From: Mycolicibacterium austroafricanum
Lineage (GTDB): Bacteria > Actinomycetota > Actinomycetes > Mycobacteriales > Mycobacteriaceae
Assembly: GCF_000612725.1 (NCBI RefSeq)
Contig: NZ_HG964451.1
Location: forward strand, 1 to 64,000
Length of the DNA stretch: 64,000 nt
Reading direction: 5' to 3'
Shown: positions 1 through 9,233 of the stretch, piece by piece
How positions within the stretch are numbered: position 1 is the stretch's first letter
Layout: the number at the start of each line of letters is the position of its first letter
Notes under the pieces: generated by a model
The model's database searches: none
What the model was told of the DNA's origin: nothing
The model's input: only the letters and a program-made list of their open reading frames with translations
Position numbers and translations under genes: made by a program

Positions 1-339
<339 letters not shown>

Positions 340-365
340 CCCGGCCGTGACCCGAGGAGGACGCT

Positions 366-779
366 GTGAGCTACGCATTGTCGACGACGCTGCACACCAC
401 GTTTGAAGACGCGGTGGACCGGACCCGAAAGGCTTTGGCGGATCAGGGTTTCGGGGTGCTGACCGAGATCGACATGAAGGCCACCCTGAAGGCCAAGCTC
501 GGCGAGGACATGGAGGATTACCTGATCCTCGGTGCCTGCAACCCGCCGCTGGCCCACCGCGCGGTGACCGCCGACCGTCAGATCGGTCTGCTGTTGCCGT
601 GCAATGTGGCGGTGCGCGCCGACACGTCCGCGGGTGGTGACGCGGTGATCGTCGATGCGATGGATCCACAGGTGATGGTCCAGGTCTCCGACGCGCCGGG
701 CCTGCGCGAGGTCGCCGACGAAGCCGCAGCCAAGCTGAAGGCCGCGATCGAAGCCCTGGAAGCCGCCGACAGACGGTAG
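366..779 (+). CDS. DUF302 domain-containing protein
   Basis: A 137-residue protein with the DUF302 pattern: an N-terminal strand followed by a helix (AVDRTRKALADQGFGVLTEI), the central LILGACNPPLAHRA segment with a conserved Cys, and LLPCNVAV with a second conserved Cys. No signal peptide or membrane segment is seen. It starts at GTG 366 behind a GAGGAGG ribosome binding site at 354-360. The pairing with an upstream CsoR-family repressor is common in actinobacteria and suggests a role in handling a metal or reactive sulfur species, but the biochemical function of DUF302 is not established. Confidence 0.8.
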   Translation: MSYALSTTLHTTFEDAVDRTRKALADQGFGVLTEIDMKATLKAKLGEDMEDYLILGACNPPLAHRAVTADRQIGLLLPCNVAVRADTSAGGDAVIVDAMDPQVMVQVSDAPGLREVADEAAAKLKAAIEALEAADRR

Positions 780-784
780 TCGGA

Positions 785-2416
785 TCAGCCGCTCGGCGCT
801 GGAGATTCCCTTCGGCGCCGGGCGTCTTGCACCATCATCGCGACATGCAGTGAGGTCATCGATTCTGCGTCGTCGAGCGGCACGCCGAGCTTGTCGGAGA
901 TGGCGGCCAGCCGCTTGTACAGCGCCGGTCGGCTGACGTGCAGGCGCTTCGCCAGAGCGACCTTGTTGCCGCCCAGCTGAAGGTATGCGCGGAGTACCTC
1001 CAGGTCCGTCAGCCCGGTGTTCGCCGCGGGGTCCTCGGCGAGCATCGCCTTGAGCTCGGTCTCGGCGAACTGCTGGACCCGGGGATCATCGCGCAGCAGG
1101 CTGATCAGTCCCCGCAGCCGGACATCGGCGGCCCGATAGAAATCGCGGGCTTCCGCGTCGCCCATGGCCAGCGCGACCTCGGCGATGTGGGCCGCCTCGG
1201 CCAGCCCGCGGATCGAGTCGGCGATCTCGACGCCGGGTTGCGCGACCGCGCAGACCGAGCGTTTACCGCCGGTGGACCGGCCGATGTCGCGACGCAACCG
1301 CTGACCGATCTCACTCAACGCCTTGTCGGCACTAACCCGACCGGGGTTGAGCGCCACCAGTCCCCCGATCTCGCCGGGACCGCGCACCGAGAACAGCCCG
1401 GTATGGCCGGACGCGTTGACGGTGTGGACGACCGTTTCCAGCAGATTGACGTTGAGACGTTGCGCCGCAACCGGATCGACGCCGCTGGCGAGTCCGCCGA
1501 CCCTGACCACCATCGGCAGGAACCGGGGCACCTTGCGTAGGCCCAGAGCGTGTGCGCGCGCCGCGATCTCGCGCTCGTCGGCGATCCGGCCCTGGAGGAC
1601 GTCGTCGATCAGGCCACTCTGCGCCTGCTGATGCAGCCCCGTGCGGTTCTGCTCGATCATCCGGTGCAGCGCGAGTGCGGTCGCCGCGCGCTCGAGCACC
1701 ATCCTTGCGCGACCGGGTTCGGCGGGCGGCGAGGGGATCAACAGCCGTCCCCACTCTTCGCCCCGAAGTCCGACGGAGGTGATGACCCAGGGCTCGGCTC
1801 CCCCGCCCTCGGTGGGGTTCCGGCGCGACCTGCGCTCCCAGTTCTTGAGGAGTTCGGCGGCCGGTTCGCCTCTGGCTGACACCGCGAGGGCCTGGTGGGC
1901 CAGATCCTCCAGAACGACGGGCTGGTCGAGAATGCGAGCTGCGGCATCGACGATGCTCGACACCGACGCTCTCCTGACGCTCAACTCGGTGAAGGTCTCG
2001 TGCACCTTCCGGTCGAGGGCCACCTCGTCGAACTGCGCGGCCACGATCTGTCGATGCACCGCCTCGGTGACGTCGACGAACTTGATCTGCCGGCGCAACG
2101 CGACGAGCGCCAGGCCGAGGGAGCGCGCCAGATCCGTCACCGACTGCGGTACCTCGTGCATCGCGGTGCCGAGTTCGACGACCACGCCGAGGGCGCCCGC
2201 GTCGGCGAGGCCGCGCAGGTACACCTCGGGGGCGGTGTTCAATGCGGTTCCGGTGGTCAGCACGAGCTCGCCACCCAGCAGCAGCGCCGACATGTCGGGG
2301 ACGTCGCCGACATGAACCCAGCGGATCGGCTCGTCCCACCGACCACTGCTGAGCACCTGCGGCCGGCCCCGCTGGACTACATCGAGGCCGATCACCTCAC
2401 CGACGGTCAGCGACAT
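785..2416 (-). CDS. PucR-family (CdaR-like) transcriptional regulator
   Basis: A 543-residue regulator. Residues 1 to about 125 match the PucR N-terminal domain (VGEVIGLDVVQRGRPQVLSSG, ELVLTTG), the middle is a GGDEF-like regulatory region, and the last 80 residues form the PucR-type helix-turn-helix (LQLGGNKVALAKRLHVSRPALYKRL). It is divergent from mmsA and the aminotransferase, so it most likely controls them in response to an amino-acid-derived substrate. The ATG at 2416 has no Shine-Dalgarno sequence and lies inside a perfect palindrome, which suggests autoregulation and possibly a leaderless or nearly leaderless transcript. Confidence 0.85.
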   Translation of the reverse strand: MSLTVGEVIGLDVVQRGRPQVLSSGRWDEPIRWVHVGDVPDMSALLLGGELVLTTGTALNTAPEVYLRGLADAGALGVVVELGTAMHEVPQSVTDLARSLGLALVALRRQIKFVDVTEAVHRQIVAAQFDEVALDRKVHETFTELSVRRASVSSIVDAAARILDQPVVLEDLAHQALAVSARGEPAAELLKNWERRSRRNPTEGGGAEPWVITSVGLRGEEWGRLLIPSPPAEPGRARMVLERAATALALHRMIEQNRTGLHQQAQSGLIDDVLQGRIADEREIAARAHALGLRKVPRFLPMVVRVGGLASGVDPVAAQRLNVNLLETVVHTVNASGHTGLFSVRGPGEIGGLVALNPGRVSADKALSEIGQRLRRDIGRSTGGKRSVCAVAQPGVEIADSIRGLAEAAHIAEVALAMGDAEARDFYRAADVRLRGLISLLRDDPRVQQFAETELKAMLAEDPAANTGLTDLEVLRAYLQLGGNKVALAKRLHVSRPALYKRLAAISDKLGVPLDDAESMTSLHVAMMVQDARRRRESPAPSG

Positions 2417-2431
2417 TTACACAGTGTAAAT
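2415..2431. promoter_or_regulatory. perfect 17-bp palindrome, likely PucR-type operator
   Basis: ATTTACACAGTGTAAAT is an 8+1+8 perfect palindrome in otherwise GC-rich DNA. It includes the first base of the pucR-type start codon (2416) and lies 101 bases upstream of mmsA. Its position between divergent regulator and target genes makes it the obvious regulator binding site; that the PucR-type protein binds it is inference. Confidence 0.7.
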
Positions 2432-2532
2432 CCCATCCAGGTTTCAGAGACATTCTGCATCTCCACGGCGGCCGGCTTTGCGGTCACGCTGGGAGCAGGC
2501 GCGAGTGCGCCGTCGACGCGAGAAGGGGCTAC

Positions 2533-4026
2533 ATGACCGCCACAATTTCCCATTGGGTCAACGGCGAGGTTTTCACCGGCACCAGCAGCGCTTCTGCGCC
2601 GGTGACCAACCCGGCCACCGGCACGGTGACCGGACAGGTCGCGCTGGCCTCGGTGGACGACGCGCGTGCGGTGATCGACGCGGCGGCCGCGGCGTTCCCG
2701 GCCTGGCGTGACGCCTCACTGGCCAAAAGGACTTCGGTGCTCTTTCGATTCAGAGAGCTTCTCAACGAGCGCAAGGGCGAACTGGCCGAGATCATCACCG
2801 CCGAGCACGGCAAGGTCGTCTCGGATGCGTTGGGTGAAGTGTCGCGCGGCCAGGAAGTGGTCGAGTTCGCCTGCGGCATCCCCCATTTGCTCAAGGGCGG
2901 ATTCACCGAGAACGCGTCGACCAAGGTCGACGTCTACTCCATCCGTCAGCCGCTGGGGCCGGTCGCGGTCATCTCCCCGTTCAACTTCCCGGCCATGGTC
3001 CCGATGTGGTTCTTCCCGATTGCCATCGCCACCGGCAACACCGTGGTGCTGAAGCCGTCGGAGAAGGATCCGTCGGCCTCGCTGTGGCTGGCCGCGTTGT
3101 GGAAGGAAGCCGGGCTGCCCGACGGGGTGTTCAACGTGCTCCAGGGCGACAAGACCGCCGTCGACGAACTGCTGTCCAACCCCAAGATCAAGTCCGTGTC
3201 GTTCGTCGGGTCGACCCCGATCGCGCAGTACGTCTACGCCACCGGCACCGCGGCGGGCAAGCGCGTCCAGGCCCTCGGCGGCGCGAAGAACCACGCCGTG
3301 ATCCTGCCCGACGCCGACCTCGACCTGGCCGCCGATGCGATGGTCAACGCCGGCTTCGGCTCGGCCGGGGAACGCTGCATGGCCATCAGCGCGTGCGTGG
3401 CCGTCGGCCCCATCGCCGATGACCTGGTGGCCAAAATCCGCGAGCGCACCGTCGGTTTGAAGATCGGTGACGGCACCAAGGACTCCGACATGGGCCCACT
3501 GGTCACCAAGGCTCACCGCGACAAGGTCGCCTCCTACATCGACGCCGGCGAAGCCGACGGCGCCAAGGTCGTCGTCGACGGGCGCAGCGTCTCGGCCGAC
3601 GGCGGCGAGAACGGCTTCTGGCTCGGGCCGACGCTGCTCGACAACGTCACCCCCGAGATGAGCGTGTACACCGACGAGATCTTCGGCCCCGTGCTGTCGG
3701 TGCTGCGCGTGGAGAGCTACGACCAGGCCCTGGAGTTGATCAACACCAACCCCTACGGCAACGGCACGGCGATCTTCACCAACGACGGCGGCGCCGCCCG
3801 GCGCTTCCAGAACGAGGTCGAGGTCGGCATGGTCGGCATCAACGTGCCCATCCCGGTGCCGATGGCCTACTTCAGCTTCGGTGGCTGGAAGGCCTCCCTG
3901 TTCGGCGACTCCCACGCCCACGGCATGGACGGTGTGCAGTTCTTCACCCGCCAGAAGGCCATCACCCAGAGATGGCTGGATCCCAGCCACGGCGGCATCA
4001 ACCTCGGTTTCCCCCAAAACGGCTGA
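2533..4026 (+). CDS. mmsA: CoA-acylating methylmalonate-semialdehyde dehydrogenase
   Basis: A 497-residue aldehyde dehydrogenase of the MmsA (ALDH6) type, converting methylmalonate semialdehyde or malonate semialdehyde with CoA and NAD+ to propionyl-CoA or acetyl-CoA with loss of CO2. Visible features are the NAD-binding VISPFNFPAMVPMWFFPIA and SFVGSTPIAQYVY segments, the catalytic Cys at about residue 282 in GSAGERCMA, and the ALDH6-typical C-terminal FSFGGWKASLFGD. The ATG at 2533 follows GAGAAGGGG. The aminotransferase downstream on the same strand would generate the semialdehyde, so the pair looks like a beta-alanine, beta-aminoisobutyrate or valine-branch catabolic unit. Confidence 0.93.
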   Translation: MTATISHWVNGEVFTGTSSASAPVTNPATGTVTGQVALASVDDARAVIDAAAAAFPAWRDASLAKRTSVLFRFRELLNERKGELAEIITAEHGKVVSDALGEVSRGQEVVEFACGIPHLLKGGFTENASTKVDVYSIRQPLGPVAVISPFNFPAMVPMWFFPIAIATGNTVVLKPSEKDPSASLWLAALWKEAGLPDGVFNVLQGDKTAVDELLSNPKIKSVSFVGSTPIAQYVYATGTAAGKRVQALGGAKNHAVILPDADLDLAADAMVNAGFGSAGERCMAISACVAVGPIADDLVAKIRERTVGLKIGDGTKDSDMGPLVTKAHRDKVASYIDAGEADGAKVVVDGRSVSADGGENGFWLGPTLLDNVTPEMSVYTDEIFGPVLSVLRVESYDQALELINTNPYGNGTAIFTNDGGAARRFQNEVEVGMVGINVPIPVPMAYFSFGGWKASLFGDSHAHGMDGVQFFTRQKAITQRWLDPSHGGINLGFPQNG

Positions 4027-4062
4027 GCTGCAACCCCTCCCACCCTCCCCGCGCCCTTCCCC

Positions 4063-4124
4063 CGCGAGCGTGCGTGTCTGCACCCGACACGCCGTGTCTG
4101 ACCGTGCAAACGCGCACGCTCGCG
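4063..4124. repeat. 62-bp dyad repeat, family A, copy 1
   Basis: The 12-bp arm CGCGAGCGTGCG at 4063-4074 is perfectly complemented by CGCACGCTCGCG at 4113-4124, enclosing 38 bases. A second copy of identical length and identical arms, in opposite orientation, is at 15480-15541, and the first half of the inner sequence is also conserved (TGTCTGCA, ACACGCCGTG). It lies between mmsA and the aminotransferase gene. Confidence 0.8.
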
Positions 4125-4164
4125 CCCACGCTTCCCGCCCCGACTTCTCGCCAAAGGATCGACA

Positions 4165-5559
4165 GTGACCATCACCGAACAGCCCACCGACAGCACCGCA
4201 CTGCCCACCGGCGAGGACATCGACGCGGCGATCGCGCGCGGCAAGCGCGCCTACGAGTTGGACCGCAAGCACGTTTTCCATTCCTGGTCGGCGCAGGCGC
4301 AGATCAATCCGATGACGGTGTTGGCGGCGCAGGGGTCCTACGTCTGGGACGGTGAGGGCAACAAGCTGCTCGACTTCTCCTCGCAGCTGGTGAACACCAA
4401 CATCGGCCATCAGCACCCGAAAGTCGTTGCCGCCATTGCCGAACAGGCCGCAACGCTGTGCACGATCGCGCCGCAGCACGTCAACGACGCCCGCTCGGAG
4501 GCGGCCCGGCTGGTCGCCGAGCGCACCCCCGGCGATCTGAACCGGGTGTTCTTCACCAACGGCGGCGCGGACGCCGTCGAGCACGCAGTGCGGATGGCCC
4601 GGCTGCACACCGGCCGCTACAAGGTGCTGTCGCGCTACCGCTCCTACCACGGCGGCACCGAGACCGCGATCAACCTCACCGGCGACCCGCGGCGCTGGCC
4701 CAACGACCACGGCAACGCCGGCATCGTGCACTTCAACGGACCGTTCCTGTACCGCTCGGCGTTCCACGCCGACACCGAGGAACAGGAAACCCAGCGCGCG
4801 CTGGAACATCTCGACCGCCTGGTTCAGATGGAAGGGCCGTCGACGATCGCGGCCATCATTCTCGAGTCGGTTCCCGGCACGGCCGGCATCATGGTGCCGC
4901 CGCCCGGCTACATGGCCGGAGTACGCGAGATCTGCGACCGCCACGGCATCGTGTTCATCGCCGACGAGGTGATGGCCGGGTTCGGGCGCACCGGAACGTG
5001 GTTCGCGATCGAGAACTTCGACGTGGTGCCGGATCTGATCACGTTCGCCAAGGGCATCACGTCCGGTTATGTCCCGCTCGGCGGCGTCGCGATCAACCAC
5101 GCGATCTACTCGACGTTCGCCGACCGCGCCTATCCCGGCGGCCTGACCTACTCCGGGCACCCGCTGGCATCCGCGTGCGCCGTCGCGACGATCAACGCGA
5201 TGGAGGACGAGGGCATGGTCGCGAACGCGGCCCGGATCGGCGAGCGGGTGCTCGGCCCCGGCCTGCGCGAGCTCGCCGCCCGGCACCGCTCCGTCGGCGA
5301 GGTCCGCGGCCTCGGGGTGTTCTGGGCGATCGAGCTGGTCGCCAACCGGGAGACCCGCGAGCCGCTGGCCCCCTACGGCGGGTCCAGCCCGGCGATGGCG
5401 GCGGTGCTGGCGGCGTGCAAGTCGGGTGGCCTGCTGCCGTTCGCGAACTTCAACCGCATCCACGCGGTGCCGCCGTGCAACGTCACCGACGACGAAGTGG
5501 CCGAAGGCCTTCGGATTCTCGACGCCGCGCTGAGCGTCGCCGACGAGTACGTGGTCTGA
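4165..5559 (+). CDS. class III aminotransferase, probable omega-amino acid (beta-alanine) transaminase
   Basis: A 464-residue fold-type I PLP enzyme of the class III family, which moves an omega-amino group to pyruvate or a 2-oxo acid. Seen are the N-terminal HVFHSWSAQAQINPMTV, FFTNGGADAVEHAVRMAR (cofactor phosphate site), RSYHGGTETAINLTGD, the FIADEVMAGFGRTG aspartate motif and the PLP lysine at about residue 296 in ITFAKGITSGYVPLGG. GTG 4165 is preceded by AAAGGA. It follows mmsA by 138 bases that contain a dyad repeat, and the product semialdehyde would feed MmsA. The exact substrate (beta-alanine, beta-aminoisobutyrate or taurine-like) cannot be told from sequence. Confidence 0.87.
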   Translation: MTITEQPTDSTALPTGEDIDAAIARGKRAYELDRKHVFHSWSAQAQINPMTVLAAQGSYVWDGEGNKLLDFSSQLVNTNIGHQHPKVVAAIAEQAATLCTIAPQHVNDARSEAARLVAERTPGDLNRVFFTNGGADAVEHAVRMARLHTGRYKVLSRYRSYHGGTETAINLTGDPRRWPNDHGNAGIVHFNGPFLYRSAFHADTEEQETQRALEHLDRLVQMEGPSTIAAIILESVPGTAGIMVPPPGYMAGVREICDRHGIVFIADEVMAGFGRTGTWFAIENFDVVPDLITFAKGITSGYVPLGGVAINHAIYSTFADRAYPGGLTYSGHPLASACAVATINAMEDEGMVANAARIGERVLGPGLRELAARHRSVGEVRGLGVFWAIELVANRETREPLAPYGGSSPAMAAVLAACKSGGLLPFANFNRIHAVPPCNVTDDEVAEGLRILDAALSVADEYVV

Positions 5560-5675
5560 CCGGATCGCCATCGGCAGGCACCTTGGGGTTCCCGCCGGTG
5601 GCGCCGTTCGAAATCTGTCGGCCGGGACTGCTGCGATGCGCTCACCGGGTTGCAGACCCGCTGACGCCTGATGCG

Positions 5676-7238
5676 TTACCGCGCGAGCCCGACCGCGCGT
5701 GATCCAGCGCTGCCCAGCAGGTCGCGATAGACGCCGGGTCGGTCCTCGTGGGCTTCGGGCAGGAACGGGAAGGTGAACCAGTCGTGGATCAGGTTTTTGC
5801 GGAGTCGGAATTCCACGTCTGGGACTTGTTCGGCGAGAACACGATCGCGCAGCCTCAGGGTGTCCACGGTGAGGAGGTCGAGCGACGAGCTGTACACGTA
5901 GGTCGGTGGCAGCCCTTTCAGCGATCCGAACAGCGGGCTGGCCTGAGGGTCAGCGGTTCCGGCTTCGCCGGCCCACTTGGCGCCCGATTTGGTGGGGTTG
6001 GCGAGGTCGAGCAGCGGGTCCCTTATTTCGGCGCTGCGGGGATCGCTCATCGATACGTCGAGCCACGGCGAGATGAGAACCAGCCGTGACGGATTCCTGG
6101 AATTGCGTCGGGCCAGCTCTTGTATCGCAGCCAAAGCCAGGCCGCCGCCGGCGGAATCGCCGATGACGCTGACGTTGTCGGCGCCGTGGTCCTCGATCAC
6201 CTTGCTGATGAAGTTGGCGGTTCGCGGAACCTCGCTGGCGGCGGTGCCACCTGCCGGGACGAGGGTCTGCAGCGGCACGATGACCGTCGCTCCGGTATCG
6301 CGGGCCATGTCGGCGTAGGTCCACCAGTGAAAGATGCTCGCCGTCGCTACGTAGGCGCCGCCGTGCAGTGCGACGACGGTCTTCTCGGTGGCGTTCTTTC
6401 GAGGGGTCAAGGTCCACACCTTCATGCCCTCGAACTCGGAGCGTTCGACGTCGAGCCCGGGTGTGAGAAAGAACGGCGGGATACCGTCGGTGAAGAACGG
6501 AACCTTGAGACCGGTGAACGCGAGCAGACCGCCAAACGGTTTCAGCACCGCCTTGAGTACGTAGAGCCCGAAGGTGACCACGTCGTGGACGAAGGACGGC
6601 TTCCCGGTGTACCGCGACTCGTCTTCTCCGAGTGGGTCCTTCAGTGAGGCCACTGCTGTGGCGGGATCAGTCGCCGCTGCTGCATCTGTGTTGACGGTTT
6701 CGCTCGTCGTGTCAGGCTGGGATGGCGGGACGGCAGCAGCCTCGGTGTCCCGGCGGGCGGATCCCAGAAGCGTCCACGCGGCCGGAGACAAATTCGGCCC
6801 TGCCGGCGGGGTGGCGTGGTCGCCGCCCGCGGGAGCGAATCCATCGTCGATGGTGTGCACCGACGGGACGCCGGCGGGCTTGTCGACAGGACCGAGGTCG
6901 GGTGTCGCGACCTCTTGGTCGGCCACCGCTTCTTCCTCGTCGGTCACCGTTTCGTCCGAGTGTCGTGGCTCTTCCGCTTCGTCGGAGCGGTCGTCGCCGA
7001 GGTCGTTATCGTCGGAGGTGCCTGACGCAGCGGATTCGTCGGCGTTGTCCTGCCGGCTGGGCGCTTTCGTCGACTGCGGTCGTGACGGCTCCGACGTCGA
7101 GACGTTGGCGCTGGAGCCGACGTCCTCGGCAGATGCGAATGCCGGCGCCGGGGCGCTGCAGGCGATCACTGCGCCTGCTCCAGCCGCGATGGCCAGACCT
7201 CCCACGCGCGCCACCACCAACTTGTTCCGATCAGCCAT
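5676..7238 (-). CDS. secreted alpha/beta hydrolase (HSL-type esterase) with a long disordered N-terminus
   Basis: A 520-residue hydrolase. Residues 1-36 look like a signal peptide (hydrophobic run ending in PAPAFA). Residues about 37-200 are low-complexity, rich in Asp, Glu, Ser, Thr and Pro, with no recognised domain. From about residue 255 the hormone-sensitive-lipase fold appears: oxyanion HGGAY at about 292-296, nucleophile Ser at about 362 in GDSAGG, the likely Asp in SSSLDLLTVD and the likely His in NLIHDW. This points to an exported esterase acting on acyl esters, perhaps at the cell envelope. It is transcribed toward the aminotransferase gene, so it is not part of that operon. Confidence 0.82.
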   Translation of the reverse strand: MADRNKLVVARVGGLAIAAGAGAVIACSAPAPAFASAEDVGSSANVSTSEPSRPQSTKAPSRQDNADESAASGTSDDNDLGDDRSDEAEEPRHSDETVTDEEEAVADQEVATPDLGPVDKPAGVPSVHTIDDGFAPAGGDHATPPAGPNLSPAAWTLLGSARRDTEAAAVPPSQPDTTSETVNTDAAAATDPATAVASLKDPLGEDESRYTGKPSFVHDVVTFGLYVLKAVLKPFGGLLAFTGLKVPFFTDGIPPFFLTPGLDVERSEFEGMKVWTLTPRKNATEKTVVALHGGAYVATASIFHWWTYADMARDTGATVIVPLQTLVPAGGTAASEVPRTANFISKVIEDHGADNVSVIGDSAGGGLALAAIQELARRNSRNPSRLVLISPWLDVSMSDPRSAEIRDPLLDLANPTKSGAKWAGEAGTADPQASPLFGSLKGLPPTYVYSSSLDLLTVDTLRLRDRVLAEQVPDVEFRLRKNLIHDWFTFPFLPEAHEDRPGVYRDLLGSAGSRAVGLAR

Positions 7239-7459
7239 CGCGGGCCGGCCTCCCCATCGAGGTTGTGAAAGACCGCTTCTGGCATGAAGGTGGATGTGAG
7301 CTCTCGGCGGCCGCTCGCACTTACGTTAACTGCTGAGCGACCGCTCAATCAATGGGAAAAATTGCGCGAACATCGTGCGGGACCCAGGGCGACCAAAGCA
7401 CTTGATCCGCAACTACGGTGTCGGCGGGATCGCTCACGGTGCGCAAAGATGTGTCGTCA

Positions 7460-8059
7460 TCACCCCGCGGGCCAGCGCTCGGTGATCATCTCGGTCACCG
7501 CATCCACCCACGCGTCGTCAAGGGCGGCGTCACGTCGGACGAGGATGCGGAAAATGGCACTGCCCGCGACGATTTCGGCGAGCATGGGCAGTTCATCGTC
7601 GCTGCGCCGCTGCTGACCGAAGCGTGTCTCGAACTCGGCGAGATTGCCGGCCAGCCGGGCGATCATCATGCTGTGCAGTTGCGGGTCGGCGACCGTGTCG
7701 GCGATCAGACCCGGCAGCGCGACCCGCACTTCCGGCCTGTCGAACATCGCGCGGACAGTCTCCACCAGTGCCCGGATGTCGCCGCGAATGTCGCCGGAGT
7801 CATCCGGCACGGAGATACCAGCGTCCGACAACACCGCTTCGTGGACGAGGTGGACCTTGCCCGACCAGCGCCGGTAGATCGCGGCGGTGGTCGTCCCGGC
7901 GCGCGCGGCGATCGCGGACAACGACAGCGCCGAGTAACCCGTCTGCAGGATCAACTCGCGGGTGGCCGCGATGATCGCGGCGTCGATTCTCCCGTCGCGT
8001 GGGCGCCCCGGCGCCGCGCGGGCGGGCGTCTTGCCATCTCCACGACGATCTGCTGTCAT
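7460..8059 (-). CDS. TetR-family transcriptional regulator
   Basis: A 199-residue TetR regulator: an N-terminal helix-turn-helix at about residues 24-70 (ELILQTGYSALSLSAIAARAGTTTAAIYRRWSGK) and a variable ligand-binding C-terminal domain. The N-terminus is basic (TADRRGDGKTPARAAPGRPRDGR). It is divergent from the three-gene set at 8110-12594 with only 50 bases between start codons, where an inverted repeat sits, so it is the likely local repressor of that set and of itself. The inducer is unknown. Confidence 0.88.
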   Translation of the reverse strand: MTADRRGDGKTPARAAPGRPRDGRIDAAIIAATRELILQTGYSALSLSAIAARAGTTTAAIYRRWSGKVHLVHEAVLSDAGISVPDDSGDIRGDIRALVETVRAMFDRPEVRVALPGLIADTVADPQLHSMMIARLAGNLAEFETRFGQQRRSDDELPMLAEIVAGSAIFRILVRRDAALDDAWVDAVTEMITERWPAG

Positions 8060-8078
8060 GTCCGCAAGTGTAGTTTCG

Positions 8079-8096
8079 ATACGGCACGCATCGTAT
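8079..8096. promoter_or_regulatory. candidate TetR operator between divergent genes
   Basis: ATACG at 8079-8083 and CGTAT at 8092-8096 form an inverted repeat with eight bases between, inside the 50-base divergent intergenic region. The size and position fit a TetR operator covering both promoters. No clear -35/-10 pair could be assigned. Confidence 0.5.
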
Positions 8097-8109
8097 TGTT
8101 GGAGAATAT

Positions 8110-9225
8110 GTGAACCTCAGCCCGCTCGACGAGTACCCGATCCACCAGGTGCCTGCGCCGATCACGTCACCGGCCACGTCGGATCGCAACTTCTATGACC
8201 GGTCGTATTTCAATGTGCTCGACCGGGACGGCCGCTTCATGGCGCTCACCGGTATCGGCTACTACCCCCGCCTCGGCGTCAAGGACGCCTATTTCCTCGT
8301 CCGGCGCGGCGACACTCAGACCGCCGTGCACCTCAGCGACGCGCTCGACGACGACCGGTTCCACCAGAACGTCAACGGCTACCGTCTCGACGTCGTCGAA
8401 CCCTTACAGGAGCTGCACCTGACACTCGCCGAGACCGAGGGCGTCTCCGCGGACCTGACCTGGCGCGGACTGTACCCCGCCGCCCTGGAACGACCGCACG
8501 AGATGCTCACCGAGCGGCGAGTGACATTGCAGGCGTGCCGCTTCGCCCAGGTCGGCTCCTGGCAGGGCTGGATCGAAATCGACGGCGACCGGTTGACCGT
8601 CGACCACACCACCAGCGTCGGCAGCCGCGACCGGTCATGGGGCATCCGCCCCGTCGGAGAGCCCGAACCCGCCGGCCGGCCCGACGCGGCCTTCGGCGGG
8701 ATGTGGTGGCTCTACCTGCCTCTGGCATTCGACGACTACCAGCTGTTCCTGATCCTGCAGGAGGACCCGGACGGCCACCGGAGCCTCTACGACTGCACCC
8801 GGCGGTGGCGCGACGGCAGGGTCGAGCAACTCGACGGTGTGCGCGCCACCATCCACTACACGCCGGGAACACGGATCCCTTACGGCGCCCACGTCGAGTT
8901 CATGAACCGCGCCGGTGACCGCATTCAGCTCGATGTCGAATCAAAGTTGTTCGCACCCATCGCTTTCGGCTCCGGCTACGGCGGAGACTCGTCCTGGGCA
9001 CACGGCACCTGGAAAGGGGGTCCGTTCTCCGAACGCGTCAGCTTCGACCTGACCGACCCCGCGGTGATGGCGCGAGCGCCGTTCAGCCTGATCGACCACG
9101 TCGGCACGGCCGTGTGCACCGAATCAGACGGCCGCACCAGTGAGGGCGCCGGACTGTTCGAGCACGGCGTCATCGGGCCCCACCACCCGTCGGGATTCTC
9201 CGACTGGACCGACGTAGCGGACTAG
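8110..9225 (+). CDS. hypothetical protein, possibly lipocalin/AttH-like
   Basis: A 371-residue protein starting at GTG 8110 behind GGAGA. I do not recognise it with certainty. It is predicted soluble, beta-rich and full of aromatic residues: YYPRLGVKDAYFLVRRGD, DRSWGIRP near the middle, MWWLYLPLAFDDYQLFLILQEDPDG, then a repeated-looking second half ending DWTDV. The Trp-rich SRDRSWGIRP motif resembles that in actinobacterial proteins with two lipocalin-like halves (DUF7064/DUF7065 or AttH-like) seen beside steroid and aromatic catabolic genes; that assignment is from memory. It is followed after eight bases by the F420-dependent oxidoreductase, so they are one transcript. Confidence 0.7.
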   Translation: MNLSPLDEYPIHQVPAPITSPATSDRNFYDRSYFNVLDRDGRFMALTGIGYYPRLGVKDAYFLVRRGDTQTAVHLSDALDDDRFHQNVNGYRLDVVEPLQELHLTLAETEGVSADLTWRGLYPAALERPHEMLTERRVTLQACRFAQVGSWQGWIEIDGDRLTVDHTTSVGSRDRSWGIRPVGEPEPAGRPDAAFGGMWWLYLPLAFDDYQLFLILQEDPDGHRSLYDCTRRWRDGRVEQLDGVRATIHYTPGTRIPYGAHVEFMNRAGDRIQLDVESKLFAPIAFGSGYGGDSSWAHGTWKGGPFSERVSFDLTDPAVMARAPFSLIDHVGTAVCTESDGRTSEGAGLFEHGVIGPHHPSGFSDWTDVAD

Positions 9226-9233
9226 GACGACAC

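Noticed and set aside
2716..5571. Long minus-strand open frame (951 codons) opposite mmsA and the aminotransferase
   Set aside because: It mirrors two well-supported plus-strand genes in high-GC DNA, has no ribosome binding site and no recognisable domain.
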